A stretch of 64,000 nucleotides of DNA from Synanceia verrucosa (taxonomy: Eukaryota; Chordata; Actinopteri; Perciformes; Synanceiidae). Made by a program: the position numbers and the translations under genes. This document shows, piece by piece, positions 45,840 to 60,153 of this stretch. How positions within the stretch are numbered: position 1 is the first letter of the stretch; each line of letters begins with the position of its first letter. The notes beneath the pieces are model-generated. The model worked only from the letters and a program-made list of their open reading frames with translations, made no database searches and was not told where the DNA came from. The DNA lies in the NCBI GenBank assembly GCA_029721515.1, contig CM056563.1:19466954-19530953 (forward strand). The letters run 5' to 3'.

Positions 45840-48112
45840 AAAAATATAAAAGAAAAAGTATGCACATATAACTACAGAAAGTACAGCAGCTCAAAGTTGA
45901 AGCAGGAAGTTGGTCGATAAGCAGTGATGGATTACTTTTGGTTATGATTGTGTCTTTGTTTTTCAATCTTTTCAATTAGGATAGTAAGTACAATGTAATC
46001 TCATGGTAAAACAATAAAAATAGAAAAAAATCCAAGAATATGAGATGATAGTTAACAGATGCAAACAGGGAAGAAATGGAAGATAATAGAAGTAGTTAGA
46101 AGCACATTTTCAGTGAGTAAATTTAATGCCGGGGTGTTTCTCTGTCGCTGACTTCACACAAACACACAGTAACAGCCCAATAAGAGGTTCTGGTTTCTAA
46201 GGAAGCAGTAAACACACCAGGTATCCCACCATGCTCACGGCTTCTCCTCCTTGATCTTTTGACGTGTAAAAACTTGCTGCTGCCAGCAGCACCAGACGAG
46301 AGCGCACACGTGCACACCGCAGCAGTAAAAGCACCTCCACTGGATTTAATGGATGTTTAGTGCCAACTTTAACAGAACAGCAACAGTGGCAGTGAAATGA
46401 AGGAGATTTTTAATTATTTTTTTTTATCATTTATTTGTGATGTTCAGTGCACCTTGACATTTCCCAGATTACCTTGTATCCTTAACATTGTTTTAAAGCA
46501 ATGTTAGGTTAATGCTAACTTAACACATCCTACTGCTGTTTCTGGCACAACACAAGGTGGCTTTTATTGTGAAGAAGTCACAGGAAATGCAGAGTATTTG
46601 TCACAAGGTGTAGCGCAAACATGAGTGTCTAAATAACAAGACAGCAGATCAGTTTTAAAGAAGTAATGTCAGTCAGTCAGGAGCTGTTAGATGAAGAGGT
46701 TGCACATCTCCAACTCTGTGCAATTACTTTCAGCTGTCTCACTTTTTAACAGTGTGTAACCTTTAGGGGGCTATATTAGCAGAAATATAATTAGCACTTT
46801 ATCGTTTTCATTAATGTGTAATCACCTAAAATCATTGTGTTTTTTTAATTAGTGTAGAGTGTGTCCAAAAACTTTTTACTGCCAGCCGCTGTTTGACTTG
46901 CGTTGCTCCTCATGTTGTGTTATTATAGAGATGTATTCTGGGGATACAAATAGACCTTATACAATTTATCTTTAAAGTGGGTACTTGCTTTATTACCTGA
47001 TCTTGTGGTCCTGTATAGCAGTTTCCAGTCTTTTTGGTTTGTATACATGTATATGTATTTTTCATTTGACTGTATTTTATTGAAATTTGTGTGATGATGT
47101 GGCTTGAATCATTACCTCCACCAAGGAGGTTATGTTTTCACCGGGGTTTGTTTATTTGTTTGTATGTATGTTGGTTTGGAAGAAATCTTGAAAGTTCTGG
47201 TTTCACTTTATGTGTCAGAGAAGAACATGAATTTTTACCATTTGAAAAATGAAAGCAAAGTTTCTTCAAAGATGCTGCTGGTGTTAACACACAAAATTAT
47301 GCTAAGGTGTCATGTAATATATGACTGGCCACTTATCCACAGACTGAAGAATTATACAGTGAACTACAAAATACAGCCAGGAATGAAAAGAACATAGCTG
47401 ACAGCTGTTTTGAACCGAGTTACAGTATTTTCTTTTAAAAGAAGGACAGCAGCAGTAGTAATGTTAATAGGCTGCTTAAACACACACAGCGTCTCTTCTC
47501 TCTTCACTGTGTCACTAAATGAAAAGGTTGGAGGCTTTTTAACGCCTCATCACACCTGCTGCCTCACACAAAATATGTTAAGAGCAGAGCAGAGGTGGTG
47601 TGGACAAGAGGGAAGTACGTGTTGATGGTTTTATTTCTCAATTGGGGGTTGCCAGTTATTTTACAATGAAATTAACTGGTTTAGTTGTTTTTAACTTCGA
47701 AATAATGACACATCTCTGACATTTCTTTACATTCCAGACAAAACTGAGCAGATTTTGGTGTCCAGTCCTGTCTCCTAAAAATGATGTTGCCATGCAGCGA
47801 AACTGAATTGTGAATTATGTTTTGAAGGAAACTTATTTTGGATTGTATTTGTTTTTTATATGTCTAAAAAAGTCACAGGACTTTCACCCAGGAGACCAGT
47901 GTTCATGGGTTCATGGGAGCATTCACTTATTTTAATTTGCATTTGTGTATTAAACGTAACAAACATGATCATTTTAAGCATGATGTTTTTTATTATTAAA
48001 TCTTATCATATAGTTTCATTGGAGGAAAGGAAAGTAAGAAAGAAAGAGGCCAGTGGTCAGACAAACATAAATCTCACTCACAGAACTGTTCAAGTCCTCT
48101 CAAGTCTGAGTT

Positions 48113-48160
<48 letters not shown>

Positions 48161-51100
48161 GGGAGCCTCTAATTTGATGTGTATTTATAGTGGTCCGAGT
48201 GGCCTGGATGCCACGGTGGATGGAGGAAAATGTAGAGGCGTGATTACACACTACTATTCCCAGCCGTCCCCCTCCCTTCCTGCTGTCAGTACACCAAGTC
48301 TTTACTATTGGAGCTTTTATTCTGAAAGGTGAAATAGTATATGAGCCACTGCAAAATAGGAATAAAATGTTAACATTGGTAGCAGTTGCTCAGTTGATAA
48401 CTTGATTGATTGATTAACACTGTCCAGGAATTTAACCCTTTAAAAACTGACTTTTTTTATCAATTTAAAATAAAAATCGTACTGGCTAGAAAGCTCAGGC
48501 TTTGTGATGATGTCATCATGTGTTTGTGTGTTTGTTTAGTAACACTGTGTGAAAATATGGCCGATTACACATTATCGATACTTTATATGACTGACATACT
48601 CTTGTAGCTTAGGTTGTACATATTTTAAGGATATGAAGTGTTTGAAGAAATAACAAAGCAGTTAGTGAGAAGGGACGCTTTGTTGACAGCAGATAATAGA
48701 TGGATGGAAATTTATAATGATACAGTAAGTCTAGTGTCCAATATCAATTCCTCACGTTGTTTCAAGATCAGGAGCCACGTATCTCTGGCTTGTAGTCTGA
48801 GTAATATTGAGCAATCACTTTTTAGTGGTCTGTCTTTGCATGCATATTAGGGCTACGACGATGGCCGCATCACTGCATTACTGCGTTAATGTGATGCCTA
48901 CCAACATGTTAAGCTCATTACTGACATCACCGCAATTTATTCCAGAAAAAAAATACGGAGAAACAAATCTCTTCACACTACAACTCGGCAGCAGGCTAGT
49001 CCATTAAACCTAAGGGGGAAATTATTTTGTTTGTCTTAGTATAAATAATTATTTCTAGGTTTCAATACTTCTGATGATTCAATTGGATATATAAACCAAA
49101 TACACAAAGCAATTAATGAAATGCAGTCATCTGATGACAGTTGAGGTTTTTTTGGGGGCTTCTACTGTGTTAAAAAGCAGAGATCTGTTTATATAGCTTA
49201 GTTGAAATCACCTGTCTACCCATATTGGACTGTAAACATTGACCAACACATGAAAGACAAGGTCTTTTTTATCCAGATATAAGTGGCTTCACCTCAACCC
49301 TCAAAATACTGGCCATTATCCCCAGATGCTAAACCATAGTCTGACCAATTGGTTCCAAGATTGTATTGTATAATTTTCCGCCTGTTCCTCTTTTGTGGAG
49401 TTTAAATTCTGACAAGGTTCAGTAAATGTGGACGGTGCAATAAACTCTGATGTCTTCATCCTGTTTGGACAAGCTTGTTTTCTGTTTTCAAAAGCGATTT
49501 GTTGTTGATCAATAACACAAAATGGCAGTTTCAAGTTTACCAAAATTAATCATTGACAGGAGAAAATTGCATGGATTTTACTTGGTCCTCACAAGCAAGT
49601 CCACTAATTGTGGGTGATTCTATTAGAGTGGATTAATTTTGCATTTTGATGTGCTGGTATGATTAGTGCTTTTAATTAGAGTAGAATAGAACACACATTC
49701 ACATAAACACACATGCATACAGTAAGTCCACCCACTCCCATCAGCTCCAGTGTCCTGGTGGAAAAACAGCAGCAGGTTTTTCAATCAGGCAGCCAGCACA
49801 CACACATTTCACATCCCAGCATGAACGAAAAGAGGCAGGGAGAGTTCTGAGTGTGTTATTTCCCCAGGAATAGGAAGGGATTAGAAACTAAAGAGAATAA
49901 TGTGGAGGAAAACTTTCTTTTCTCATATACTATGAACCTATAATAGTGGCTAAGAAGAGCATGACAATATGTATAATATCCCCAATACCGAGTTAGACTT
50001 TTTAGTATAAAGTAGCACAATTTGAATCATTCAGGTGTGCTCATAGACTGTTTATATAAAATGTAGACATATTCTCTATGATGTCACGTCTCCGGATGTC
50101 GCCTCATCCAAAAATGGGCAAAGAGGTGGATCATGGGTGAAATGCCTGGAGTGATGCAGCAGAGCAGACCACTAGCAGTTAGCAACCTGACACTCAAAGC
50201 AGTCACGCCCTCAATAAGCCCAACTTTAAGCCTTAATATAATTTAAACTAGTGAATTGTATGAAAAATCACCCTTGTACAGTTGCCATGAGCAGGGATAT
50301 AGTATCAGTTGAGATCTACATTAAAGATTTAGTTGGCTCCCAAACTGCAGCATGTATTGACGGAATAAGTCGGCCATTATTCTTTCATTTTCTTATTGTC
50401 AACAATGTATTGTTATCTCAGTGTCACCCTCTTAGTAGCACTCAGGTTCAACTACTGAACAAACTACAAATCTCTCAAATGGCTCAATTTCATTTACAAT
50501 TAATGCAGTAAATAGGCCTACACATTTTCAACACAGTGTGTGTTTATGGTAATAAAGGAGCATTTTTATCAGTGGTTCACTAATACATTTTTAATAGTTG
50601 TTGGACAACAATGGAGCTCTTTAAAGCATAGGAGGAAGAGTTCATATCAGGTTTTGGATTCTTTTCAGGAGGAGCAAACTCATTGTGTATTGGACTTATT
50701 TTCATTTGGTTTGATGGCATAAAGAAAAGTGTGAAATATCACCAGCTATTGTCCACTCCTGAGTGACGTCTCAGAGTGAAGCGAGAACAGTGAGCAGTTC
50801 ATTTAAGCTCATAGCTCATTTCTGGAATTCCCATGCATGTGAGCTGCCTTCAGTTTCCCTGTGTATATGTGTGCTTTTCTGAAGTTTGACAAAAAAAAAA
50901 AAAAAAGAGAAGAAAAACCGCAAAACGACTGACCTCTCTGTTAAGAAGTTATTATTGTCTGTCTGTTTAGCTCTTTTTTTTTTCTCGTCTGCTTCAACCG
51001 TCCTTTAATTGCTGAAAGCCAACAACGCATGATCATAGGGCAGGGCTGTTTCTCTCTCTCTCTTTGTGTGTGTGTGTGTGTGTTTGCATTCAGGTTGACC

Positions 51101-51893
51101 TTGTGACCTCTCTGCATCTGTAATGTTGCATATCCAAATCCAAAAATACAATAAATTCCCCACCTTGAATGCTGGTGCCTCCCCTCATCCTCCTCATCCT
51201 CCTCTTCCTCGTTATCATCATCATAAACACACAAACTGTTTCCAGCGCAGCCAAACCTCTAATCATAAGTAAATAACAGGGGTGTCGGGGCGATCATAAA
51301 ACCACACATATTTCTTCCTCCTGCTTCCATAATGTCACATATTACAGACCAAATGGCATCATGGGAAACACCTGCTTCAGAGCGCACAGGTGGTTCAATG
51401 GGGGGGCGGGGGGAGTTTAGAGAAAGAGAGGGGTCTTTAGAGGATGTGGAGAAACATGTAATTTAAGGTGTTTTAACAGGACAGGTGAGGCCTAGTTGAG
51501 GAATGTGTTTAATGTGTATAATTATTTTTTGTTCAAGGAATATAGTTTCCAGCAGATTGTCTTGATGGTCAGCTTAGCTGTTTAGGTGTAGCTTAAAGGC
51601 AGAAATCATCAAGGTTGTATTTGCTTCATTCACTTGGTTTGATGATGCCAGGGTTCATGCTGCTGCTTCAGTAAACAAACACTGTGTTGTGATGTAAGCT
51701 GCCTTGAACATAGTGCAACATCTGTATTCAGCCTTCACAGGTAAATATGACAGATAAATTTTCAACTTAATAAATCTACCAGCTAGCATCTAGACATCTT
51801 TCACTGGCTTCTGGAACAGCCATATGAGTGTTTTCTGAATCTGCCCTTTCTGTGACTGACGTTTGGCTAGTTTGGGTAAATAAAATTATTTGG
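45840..51893. other. non-coding, repeat fragments
   Basis: No gene supported. Recognisable fish-repeat pieces: 46748-46860 (AACAGTGTGTAACCTTTAGG, GGGGCTATATTAGCAGAAAT, GTGTAATCACCTAAAATCA), 47110-47175 (CCTCCACCAAGGAGGTTATG, TTTTCACCGGGGTTTG), and 50045-50150 (ATAAAATGTAGACATATTC, GGATCATGGGTGAAATGCC). Microsatellites at 48116-48158 (CA)n and 51045-51082 (TC/GT). Confidence 0.45.
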
Positions 51894-52145
51894 TTAAAAG
51901 AATAGTTGGACATTTCGGGACAGACGTTTCTTCACTGTCTTGTCGGTAGATGTGAGAGGATTCACACCACTCTCATGTCTGTACGGTTAATATGAAGATA
52001 GAGCCAGAATCTGGGTTTAGCTTAGCTTAGCATAGAGACAGGAAGCGGCTCTGTCATTTCTTTATAGCTTATGCTACTCCAAGCTAATCATGCTCTGATC
52101 TTAGCTTTACTTTTGTCATCTGTGAGAGTGATATCAATTATTCTG
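51894..52145 (+). repeat. GTTGGACATTTCGGGA-type fish repeat
   Basis: TTAAAAGAATAGTTGGACATTTC, CACCACTCTCATGTCTGTACGG, TAATATGAAGATAGAGCCAG and TTTAGCTTAGCTTAGCATAG follow in the order of a very common perciform repeat. The right side is lost. Confidence 0.6.
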
Positions 52146-55100
52146 TTAGGGCTGGGACAGCATTATGTTCATGGTTGACCGTTATCAGACTGTTGTGTCC
52201 CGAGTCCCTATAAATATCTGTAAAACACTCAACTTCTGCAGGGTGGTGTAGTGGTTAGCACTGTCGCCTCCTAACCTGTATCCAAGTGTGCCACAGAGGT
52301 GCCATCCTGATGAAAACACCTACATGTGTGCATGAACATGTAGAAGCCTCGGGTTTGATATGATGAAATGATGAAATCTGTTCCCCCTGCTGCTGGTATG
52401 GATGTAAGACGTGAATAGCCATCACCTATATTACACTTAAACTTCAAGCATCTGCCGCCAACCTTATCCCAGAACATTTTGCTGCTCAAAACAATATTAT
52501 ATTTAAATCAACAGGCAGTTGAGCAAACTTAAGTTTATTTAAACAGCACAAGAGCACATTCACTGTCCAATAGGCTAAACTGGTTCACATCAACAACAAC
52601 AACTCCCATTCTTCCTCAGTTTAAAAAGTCAATAACTATAACGCATAAAAAAAACAGGAAGTTGTGGTAGTATATTTGATTTACACGTCTGCCACGTCCT
52701 CTCTCAATTAATGTTAATTTACCTCTTAGTTTGTGAAATTATAAAACAAGGAGAGAGGGGATGGACAGATATGTGACTGCAGAACTTAAGGCAGAGTAAA
52801 CAAAGGAAGAAAGAAGAGAGACGGAAAAGAGGAAATAGGTGAAATCATGTGGGTGAGAGATTAGGAGATAGATTGAGAGAGAGAGAGAGAGAGCGAGAGA
52901 GAGGACATAAAGTGAAAGAGCAGACTGCAGTAACAGGATAACAGGAGACAGAAGGGAAAAGAAACTTGTGCCAGGAAGTCACAGTGAAGGAAAGAAAAAG
53001 AGAAAAGAAAATCATTAAGTACGGTCACACGTCAGCAAACTACCCACACAGAATAACGTCTGCTCAGTGAAACAAGTGGAGTAATGCCGGTGACATTATG
53101 CATCTTATATACAAGCAAAACATCAGGCTGCAGTTTGCTTCTCCGTCCGCCTCTGATCATGAAATCAATGCACCACAGCTGATTTGAACCAGCCTCCAAA
53201 TGCAGCTGAGTGGAAGGACTGCAGTCAGATGCACATATGCATTCACAGTGCTGTGGTGGACTGTAACTCATGTTAGGGAGTGGTGAGAGTGTGAGAGAAA
53301 CCAGAGCAGAGAGGATTCGTTTACAGAGACTTTAACTCTTCATGTTCCATCCACACTGACCACATGCACTCAAATTACAGGGCGGCTGATAAAAATAGTG
53401 TGTGCACTTATGATGCATCTCAAGATCTGTCACGTTTTAGTTTCAGAACGTTTTTGCTCTTGACATTTTTGTTTTCATTATCTAATTGACATTTTTATGC
53501 AATCAAAATGCTCTGAGCCAACAGCTGTCACCATCTTTAATTTTTCATCTTAATCTGGTTGTTTGAACTGGTTGTTCACTTGTGGTACATGCCTGTGCTC
53601 AGTATTAGCATTCAGACACTACACTGCATGTCATTAATGCAAAGAGATTTATGTGGTTGACAATGCTTTACTTAATCGTGAACTCAAGAAAAAATGACAG
53701 AGATACAAAGAAGGAAGGAGGAACAGAGGGAAGAAAAAAGGTGGAAAAAACCAAGAAAGAGAAACAGTGTGACGTGTGGATAGAGAGGAGGAACAATCAT
53801 AAAAAAAAACTAAAATTGAGGACTTGGATCTGAATAAAGCTGGAGAGAAAAGATGGAGGAAGGTGGAGGAACAGTGAGGGAGGAGAAAGACGAGAGTGAG
53901 GGAAGTGCAGGGAACTGAGCAAAATGTAACATGTCAAAAAAAACATGTCAAATATCTTTCAATTTAAATTCAAGAAAATATCAATAAGCTTCTCTTTAAA
54001 TTGAAGTTAATCAGACATCACTGATATTACTTGTGATGTTTGTTCACACTGAGAGGCAGAAAGTAAAGGTGTTAACTGCTGCGATGAAATGCATCGCAGA
54101 CCAAAGACGTCAAAACATCTGGCTGTGATGTCATAACCGTGGGATGCTGACACGTCACTCTGATATTAGAACGAGAGAGTTTTGACGGAGCGGTGAAGTG
54201 AGAGACGTCTCGATCTGATTATCGATAGTGGCTTATTGCTAATGTGTCCAAACTGCACAGACTCTGTGCAGGCAGCGGTCAGAGGCTGTAAAACACTGAC
54301 CTCAATGGAAAAGAATGCAAACTCTCTCTCAGTCTCTCTCCTTCTCCGTCTCCTCCCCTCATGTGTCAGACATATTGGTTAGATTAAACTGCCACGGAGA
54401 AAGAGAGAGAGAGAAATATTCTTTTTCCCACATTTGACCCAGGCTCTCTCTCTCTATCTCTGTTTTCTGTTTTCTCTTGTGCTTCTCTCCTTTTCTTTCT
54501 CAGCTGAATTATCACACGATATTAAAACGTTTGCTAAAAGTTTCTTTGCTACAACCTGGGTTTTAACTAAAGAGTTGATACTAATTACTCACGCTGTCTG
54601 CAGTAGTATCCACTGAATAAAGCGATAGCCCTTACCCACCCGACCAAGTGTCCTTGTCCATGATGGGCTGTGATCGGACTCCTCTGGTTTACGTCACTGA
54701 GTCAGATCATATAAATGCCATCACAGCCTTTTCTACTTCCTCTGGTACCTGGAATTCAGCTCCTGAGGCCCGACTGTACTTAGTGTCATTCTTAAAACCA
54801 AGGTTGTAGCACAATCCAAACTTTTACTTCATTTTGAACTTAAGTGCTTATGCCATATTTATACTCTCAAAGCTTACTGACACAAATACCAGGACTGCTG
54901 GAAATGTCTGCATGCTTGAAAGCAGTGCATCTCCCCACATGAACACTGAGTGACAGACATGACACAGCCAAACCTTGGTAAACAATGAGAGATACCTGTA
55001 TGGCTCACTCAAGGTCTGCAGAAGTTTCATGTTGAGCAGATCCAAAGGAACCACAGCTGATGCTGCAGCCATCAACAGACCAGGTTAAAGCATAAACTGG

Positions 55101-57140
55101 TGATGACTTTGACGGTCAAACTGTCCTGCATGGACACAGAGTTCAGCTCGCCTTTGCCTTTCATAATGTATAAATTTCAATTTATTATAAATGCTATTTA
55201 CATGTATATTCATTTTAGACAGGAAAGGGTAAAAAAAACACAATAATTTATGTATTCATGCAGGTACAGAATGAAATGAAGATGTGAAAAATGGCTTTAT
55301 TTTTGGACATAAACAGGAATTGTTAAGTTAAAAATATGAAATAGTATTTTTTCTTCTTTGATGTTAATGTTGATATGATGTCAAAATACTGTCAAAAGTT
55401 CATTTTCACATTTTTTTGTATTTTTGGAGCAATAAGCGTCGTACAAATGGGTTTTTGAGTCATACATTTTTGGGACTATTGGAGTTTCGACACCGACACT
55501 GTGACATGAGTGAAGCCTGCACTAGATAATACAATAACTCATATATAATATAACGGTTTACATGAATATGAAACTGCCTCAGGCAAGTTATGTCGACTAA
55601 TATTAACTGTCCTCAAACTAGGAAGCTTTTCTGGTGATGTGTATTTAGGGAATTCACTCTGCAATATTTCCCATGGAAAAAACTAACTGTATTATATTCT
55701 GATGATTACACTCAGTGGTTAGTTTGCATTGTGATTTACACTAAACATACAGTGTTATCAGACTGTTGTCCAACACAAAAATGTGCAGGAAAATATCTGT
55801 TTGCTTTCTATGGCTGAGCCTTTGTCCTTTCTTCTCATTGAGTTACTGCTTTAATATGTGAGGCTCATTAAGAGAAAAAAAATAACCCAATCAATCAATC
55901 CTTACACAAAATCTATCATTGCAACAAGGTATGTTATATTTCAAACCATCTAGCAGATACAGCAAGCTGTAATTTCATAAATAAACCCAAACAGAGGTGG
56001 CTGACAGAGGTTTTTTCGAATTTTCCATCTGAAGTTCCCAAAGCCAAAAGCAAACTGACTAACACTGCTGCTGTGCAGCTTCAACATGTTAAATCTCAGA
56101 CCGACTTATCTGTGGAAATGAACACAGGAAAAGGAAATGATAAAGTGTGACACTGTTGACCAAACACAGTTTTTTGTGTTTGGGGGGCAGAAAATGTGGA
56201 TTTTTTTTTTGTTTTTGTTTTTATTTTAGCATGTGTGTCTGATGTATCTCTCTGCATTTCACACTCTCTTTTTCTTTCTTTCTGTCCTTTGTTGTTACAT
56301 TAAAAAAAACTTTATTAATGTGTATTAAATGGCCACTGTGTCTAAACACACACTGAAGAAAATGAAACTGCCTCCTCCCACTCTGTCTCCTACTGCTTCT
56401 CTCTGTATGGTTGTCTCTCAGAAAGCCTGGAGGTTTGTGTTCGGGTTTTGCAACGTCACCCTGCCACGTCGAGGATGGGCTGCCTGCCTCTCTCTCTCCC
56501 TCGCTAGCTCTCAGAGATAGAGGTCTAGAGAGGTAAAGACCCAAAAAAAATGAAAAGAAATGAGATTTGTGAGGCTGCAAATGAAGAAAATAAAGACAAA
56601 TAAGAAAGCATGGATGCAGAATTCCTTTGCATGTCAAACATCACAGGGACTGGAGACAGGCATGTTATCATTACAGTGAACAACCCTCAAACGTAACAAA
56701 TACAATATCACTTTAGTCTCTGAAAGGCAGATAAGTGAAAGGGAACAGGAGAGTTAAAGGCAAACAGAACATATAAAGTTAACAGACACAGAGAGAGAAA
56801 AGAGAGAAAGAAAGAGGGCTAGAAATAGACAGAGAGAGGAGTTTATTCTGAGAGCTGGATGGGCAGGGCGGCCTGGACGGCTTCCTTTAGGTCCTCATCA
56901 CCTCACATCAACTCTGTAAACCAGCCTGGAGGTGGAAAAGTGCAGGGAGTTGTGATGCTGCTGGAAATACATTTCTAACCAGATCACTGCTGCTCACCAA
57001 CTAAGAAAGCTCGATTAGAAGTAATTATAAAGTTTAACTACAGTTTGAGAACGCTTAACTAAAAAAACTTGAGTTAGTAGTTTTATTTTCATATACAGCT
57101 TGAAGCCTACCATTTACATTCACTGCAATAATATTTGCCA
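52146..57140. other. non-coding spacer
   Basis: AT-rich sequence without supported genes. Contains GA-rich simple tracts (52865-52905, 54395-54415) and T-rich runs. Minus-strand open frames near 56.2-56.6 kb lack splice context and composition of a real exon. Confidence 0.45.
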
Positions 57141-57144
57141 GATA

Positions 57145-57410
57145 CATAAGATAATATAGTCCTTTGTTCACCCCACCAATAGAGAAATTTATATTGTTAT
57201 ATCAGCAGAGTGGATAGTGAAAAATTACAATAAGAGACTAAAAATAAGAAGCAATGACATCAATAAACAAGTGTAACAAGTAGGAAAATGTGTCAAAATA
57301 AGTAGGTAGCAAATACTGTATATCTTAGGAAAAAGTACTAATAAATAACATAGATAAGTAAACAAGTCAGCAAATATAGAACATAAATAATCAAAATGGA
57401 CAAAGTGGTG
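57145..57410 (+). repeat. AAGATAATATAGTCCTTTGTTC repeat, copy 2
   Basis: Matches the coa3-intron copy in motif order: CCTTTGTTCACCCCACC, AGTGGATAGTGAAAAATTAC, AACATAAATAATCAAAATGG. Non-coding. Confidence 0.55.
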
Positions 57411-57484
57411 AGACCAAGAGTATTGTAGTAGTGCATATGGTCAGATTTGAATATATAGTATATTTATTATTAATATAGTCATGG

Positions 57485-57546
57485 GAAAGAAAGAAGGAAT
57501 ATTTTGAAAAGTCAGGACTGTTTTCAAAATATTCCTTCTTTCTTTC
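57485..57546. repeat. perfect 26-bp inverted repeat with 10-nt loop
   Basis: The left arm 57485-57510 (starts GAAAGAAAGAAGG, ends ATTTTGAAAA) is the exact reverse complement of the right arm 57521-57546. The loop is GTCAGGACTG. The DNA or a transcript could form an uninterrupted hairpin. It directly follows repeat copy 2. Confidence 0.9.
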
Positions 57547-60145
57547 AAAATGAGCTAATAAATATAACGTTATTAATAGCAAACCCATCCAAATTGTCCT
57601 TATCTTGCCACATTTGCTTGTTGTTTGACTTCCAGATTTTAATTTTTTTTAAAACATATCTTGTGACACATTACCTTGACAGTTATCCCCATTAATAACA
57701 CATGTGAACTCTCTACAGTTCATATATGTGTGCAGTCATCATTGCATGTTTGCAGAGAAAGGATGTCTGGGTAATGTAGTTCATCTTTGCTGCGATGTCC
57801 GACATGGTAGTGGATAGGAGGATCCTCACCTTGACTCTGCTGTTTAAGGGGTGTTGTCACAGGCTGGTAGGGTCGCTGACCTCTTAGCCAATGAGGCACA
57901 GCGTTCAGCCATGATGGAGAAAACACATGCAGGACCAACAGGAGGCTTTATTTACGTTCCTCTCCCCCAGATGTACAGACATAGGTTTGTATAGAGATAC
58001 AGATATATAGACCTAGTCCATTTAGAATAGTTTGATAGGACATCAAAGTGGTGGTTTTTCAAAGTTTCCAGGCCCATTTTGAGTTAAAGAAGAGCAGCAG
58101 TAGTCAAACTTCCTGTGTGTATACATGTACAAGTGTGTACAGAATATATTATGGTTATTTGCAGCTCACCTGATGCCGTGTGAACCACCCATTTTGTACT
58201 TTAGCTGCGATTAAACAAAGAAAACAGAAAAAGGACTAGCCCGGAGCTGAGGCAGCTGGCAAAGCTTTTACCTCTGTCTGACTGAGCAACTGTTTCACCC
58301 CCCCAACACTTTGACCTTTGACCTCTACCAGGAGATGAGCAGTGATGTCTCTCAGAGTGACCTCCGCTCTCATGAGGAAGTTTGCAGACACACACGTATA
58401 CACACTTCCTTCGTTCGTCACCTCCATTTTCTCTTTTCTAGCCCGGACACCCTGCCTGGAGTGATCCTAGCTTTCCCTTCATGTCTTTTTTCATCCTGGG
58501 GATGGAAGCAGAGGAGGATTTTACACCACCACTCTGTCCATCGCCTTGTTGTAACCGTGGTAACGCACGGTTGAACATTTCCAGATGTCCTACAAACACA
58601 AAAAAAATTAACAAAGCAAATGCTGTTGTGTTGCTAAAGAGAGAGAAGAGCTGAAGTAGCACAGAATGCGCTCAGGGAGAGCAGAGGAAGTGAATACGGA
58701 GAGAAAGTAACAGTGCTGCTTATCTAAAGATTACAATGTGCAACACTGATTCACGTAAAGTAAACAGTAAATACTATAATCTTTTTGCAGATGACATTGT
58801 AATCACTGAATGGTTGTGTTAACCCTCATGGTTTGACTGTTATCTCCTCGCTGCTGATTGATAGATGTGTGTGTCGGAGAGTCTTATCTCCTAACCACTG
58901 TTTGTTTAGACAGGTATAGCAGGTGTGTAACCGCAGAGGTGGTGTAGATAAATGCTGCCGTGCCTGGCGTGTCGGTGTCTCTTCCTCTTCCTGGGTTTGG
59001 CGAGCAGCCGGGGGAAAAACATCAGCTAACGGAGCAGCGGGGCGCTGGAGAGCTGAGGCTCAGCAGACCAGCCTCTCACCATGGAGGAGTTATTTGATCT
59101 GAATGTAGGGGATGGTTTAGCACCACCCACTCCCACTCGACTTGTCATGCTTTTTTTTTTTTTTATACAGTTCACTCCATCCACACATAAAACAGCTGTT
59201 TCATGTGTGACTGCTGCTACTCTGATTCTTGTGCTGAATCTGACTGTAACATATATGACTGTAACATATACCCAAATTTCATTTGGGATATTTTTAGCAG
59301 AGGTGCTGTTAAATGCATGTAGGGGAAACACTGTTGGTACAATTAAGAGACATTCTGTGCAACTGATAACAAATCAGTAACCAGGACCAGTTTTCAATAG
59401 CCAAGTGCAAGACCCAAAAAATGGTGTCAGACTGGACTCAACTACTGCAACCACCTACCTGGATGGATGTGGATAAGAAAAGGAGTGTGAATACAAACAG
59501 AATGCATTGAAACTGGCATCTAGTTCGAAAAAACTGTGGACAGCAGAAAAAGTATACGGCATGTGTTTGTTAATGCTGAATGCTGTCTGAAAACTAAAAC
59601 AAAGAAACTGATCAATTCTGATCTGATCAGTTTGGTCAGACCTCATCTGGAGGTAGTCTGGCTCATACTGTAATCAATACCATTTGATGTGCAGTCTGTG
59701 CAGTGTGATTACCAGTGTAGTGTGTTACAGTAATCAGATTATTTTGTGAGTAATGCAATAATGTGATGCGTTACTGTTGTTAATTTAGCAATCACATTAC
59801 AGTTACTAATCAAAAATTATGTCGTCACCTGCGTCACTTTACGTCCTTCACCTATCTGAGTAGCAAGAGGACAGATAACCAAATGAAACATCCCTTTTCC
59901 TGTGTGTTCGATCAGCATTGGTCATGACGTGACTTGGACTTTAGTGCTCGAGCTCATGGATGAAAAGACACAACAAAAAAGACTTTGACCCTGCCTATGC
60001 CTTCCACAAGCTGCTCGTTTGGCCGCTGTGAGCGCTAACGACACCCACTGTTCATGTTTGTTATCATTTCGAGGGAGTGGCTTTAGAGGAAGACTTGATG
60101 TGACGTGGTGTCAACTTCACGACTTTCTCACTAGATTTAGGGATG
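57547..60145. other. non-coding spacer
   Basis: No supported gene. At 59081 an ATG with a short frame (MEELFDLN) is followed by GTAGGG, a donor-like site, after a moderately GC-rich stretch; it could be a first exon but nothing supports it. A GTAATGCAATAATGTGATGCG stretch near 59740 resembles the fragment at 19.5 kb. Confidence 0.35.
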
Positions 60146-60153
60146 TCTGAAGC

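Noticed and set aside
56221..56637. 138-codon minus-strand frame
   Set aside because: Composition is that of simple CT/GA-rich DNA; no domain and no conserved motif, with no acceptor or donor in sensible positions.
59081..59104. Possible first coding exon MEELFDLN with donor GTAGGG
   Set aside because: Eight codons only, no downstream partner exon recognised.
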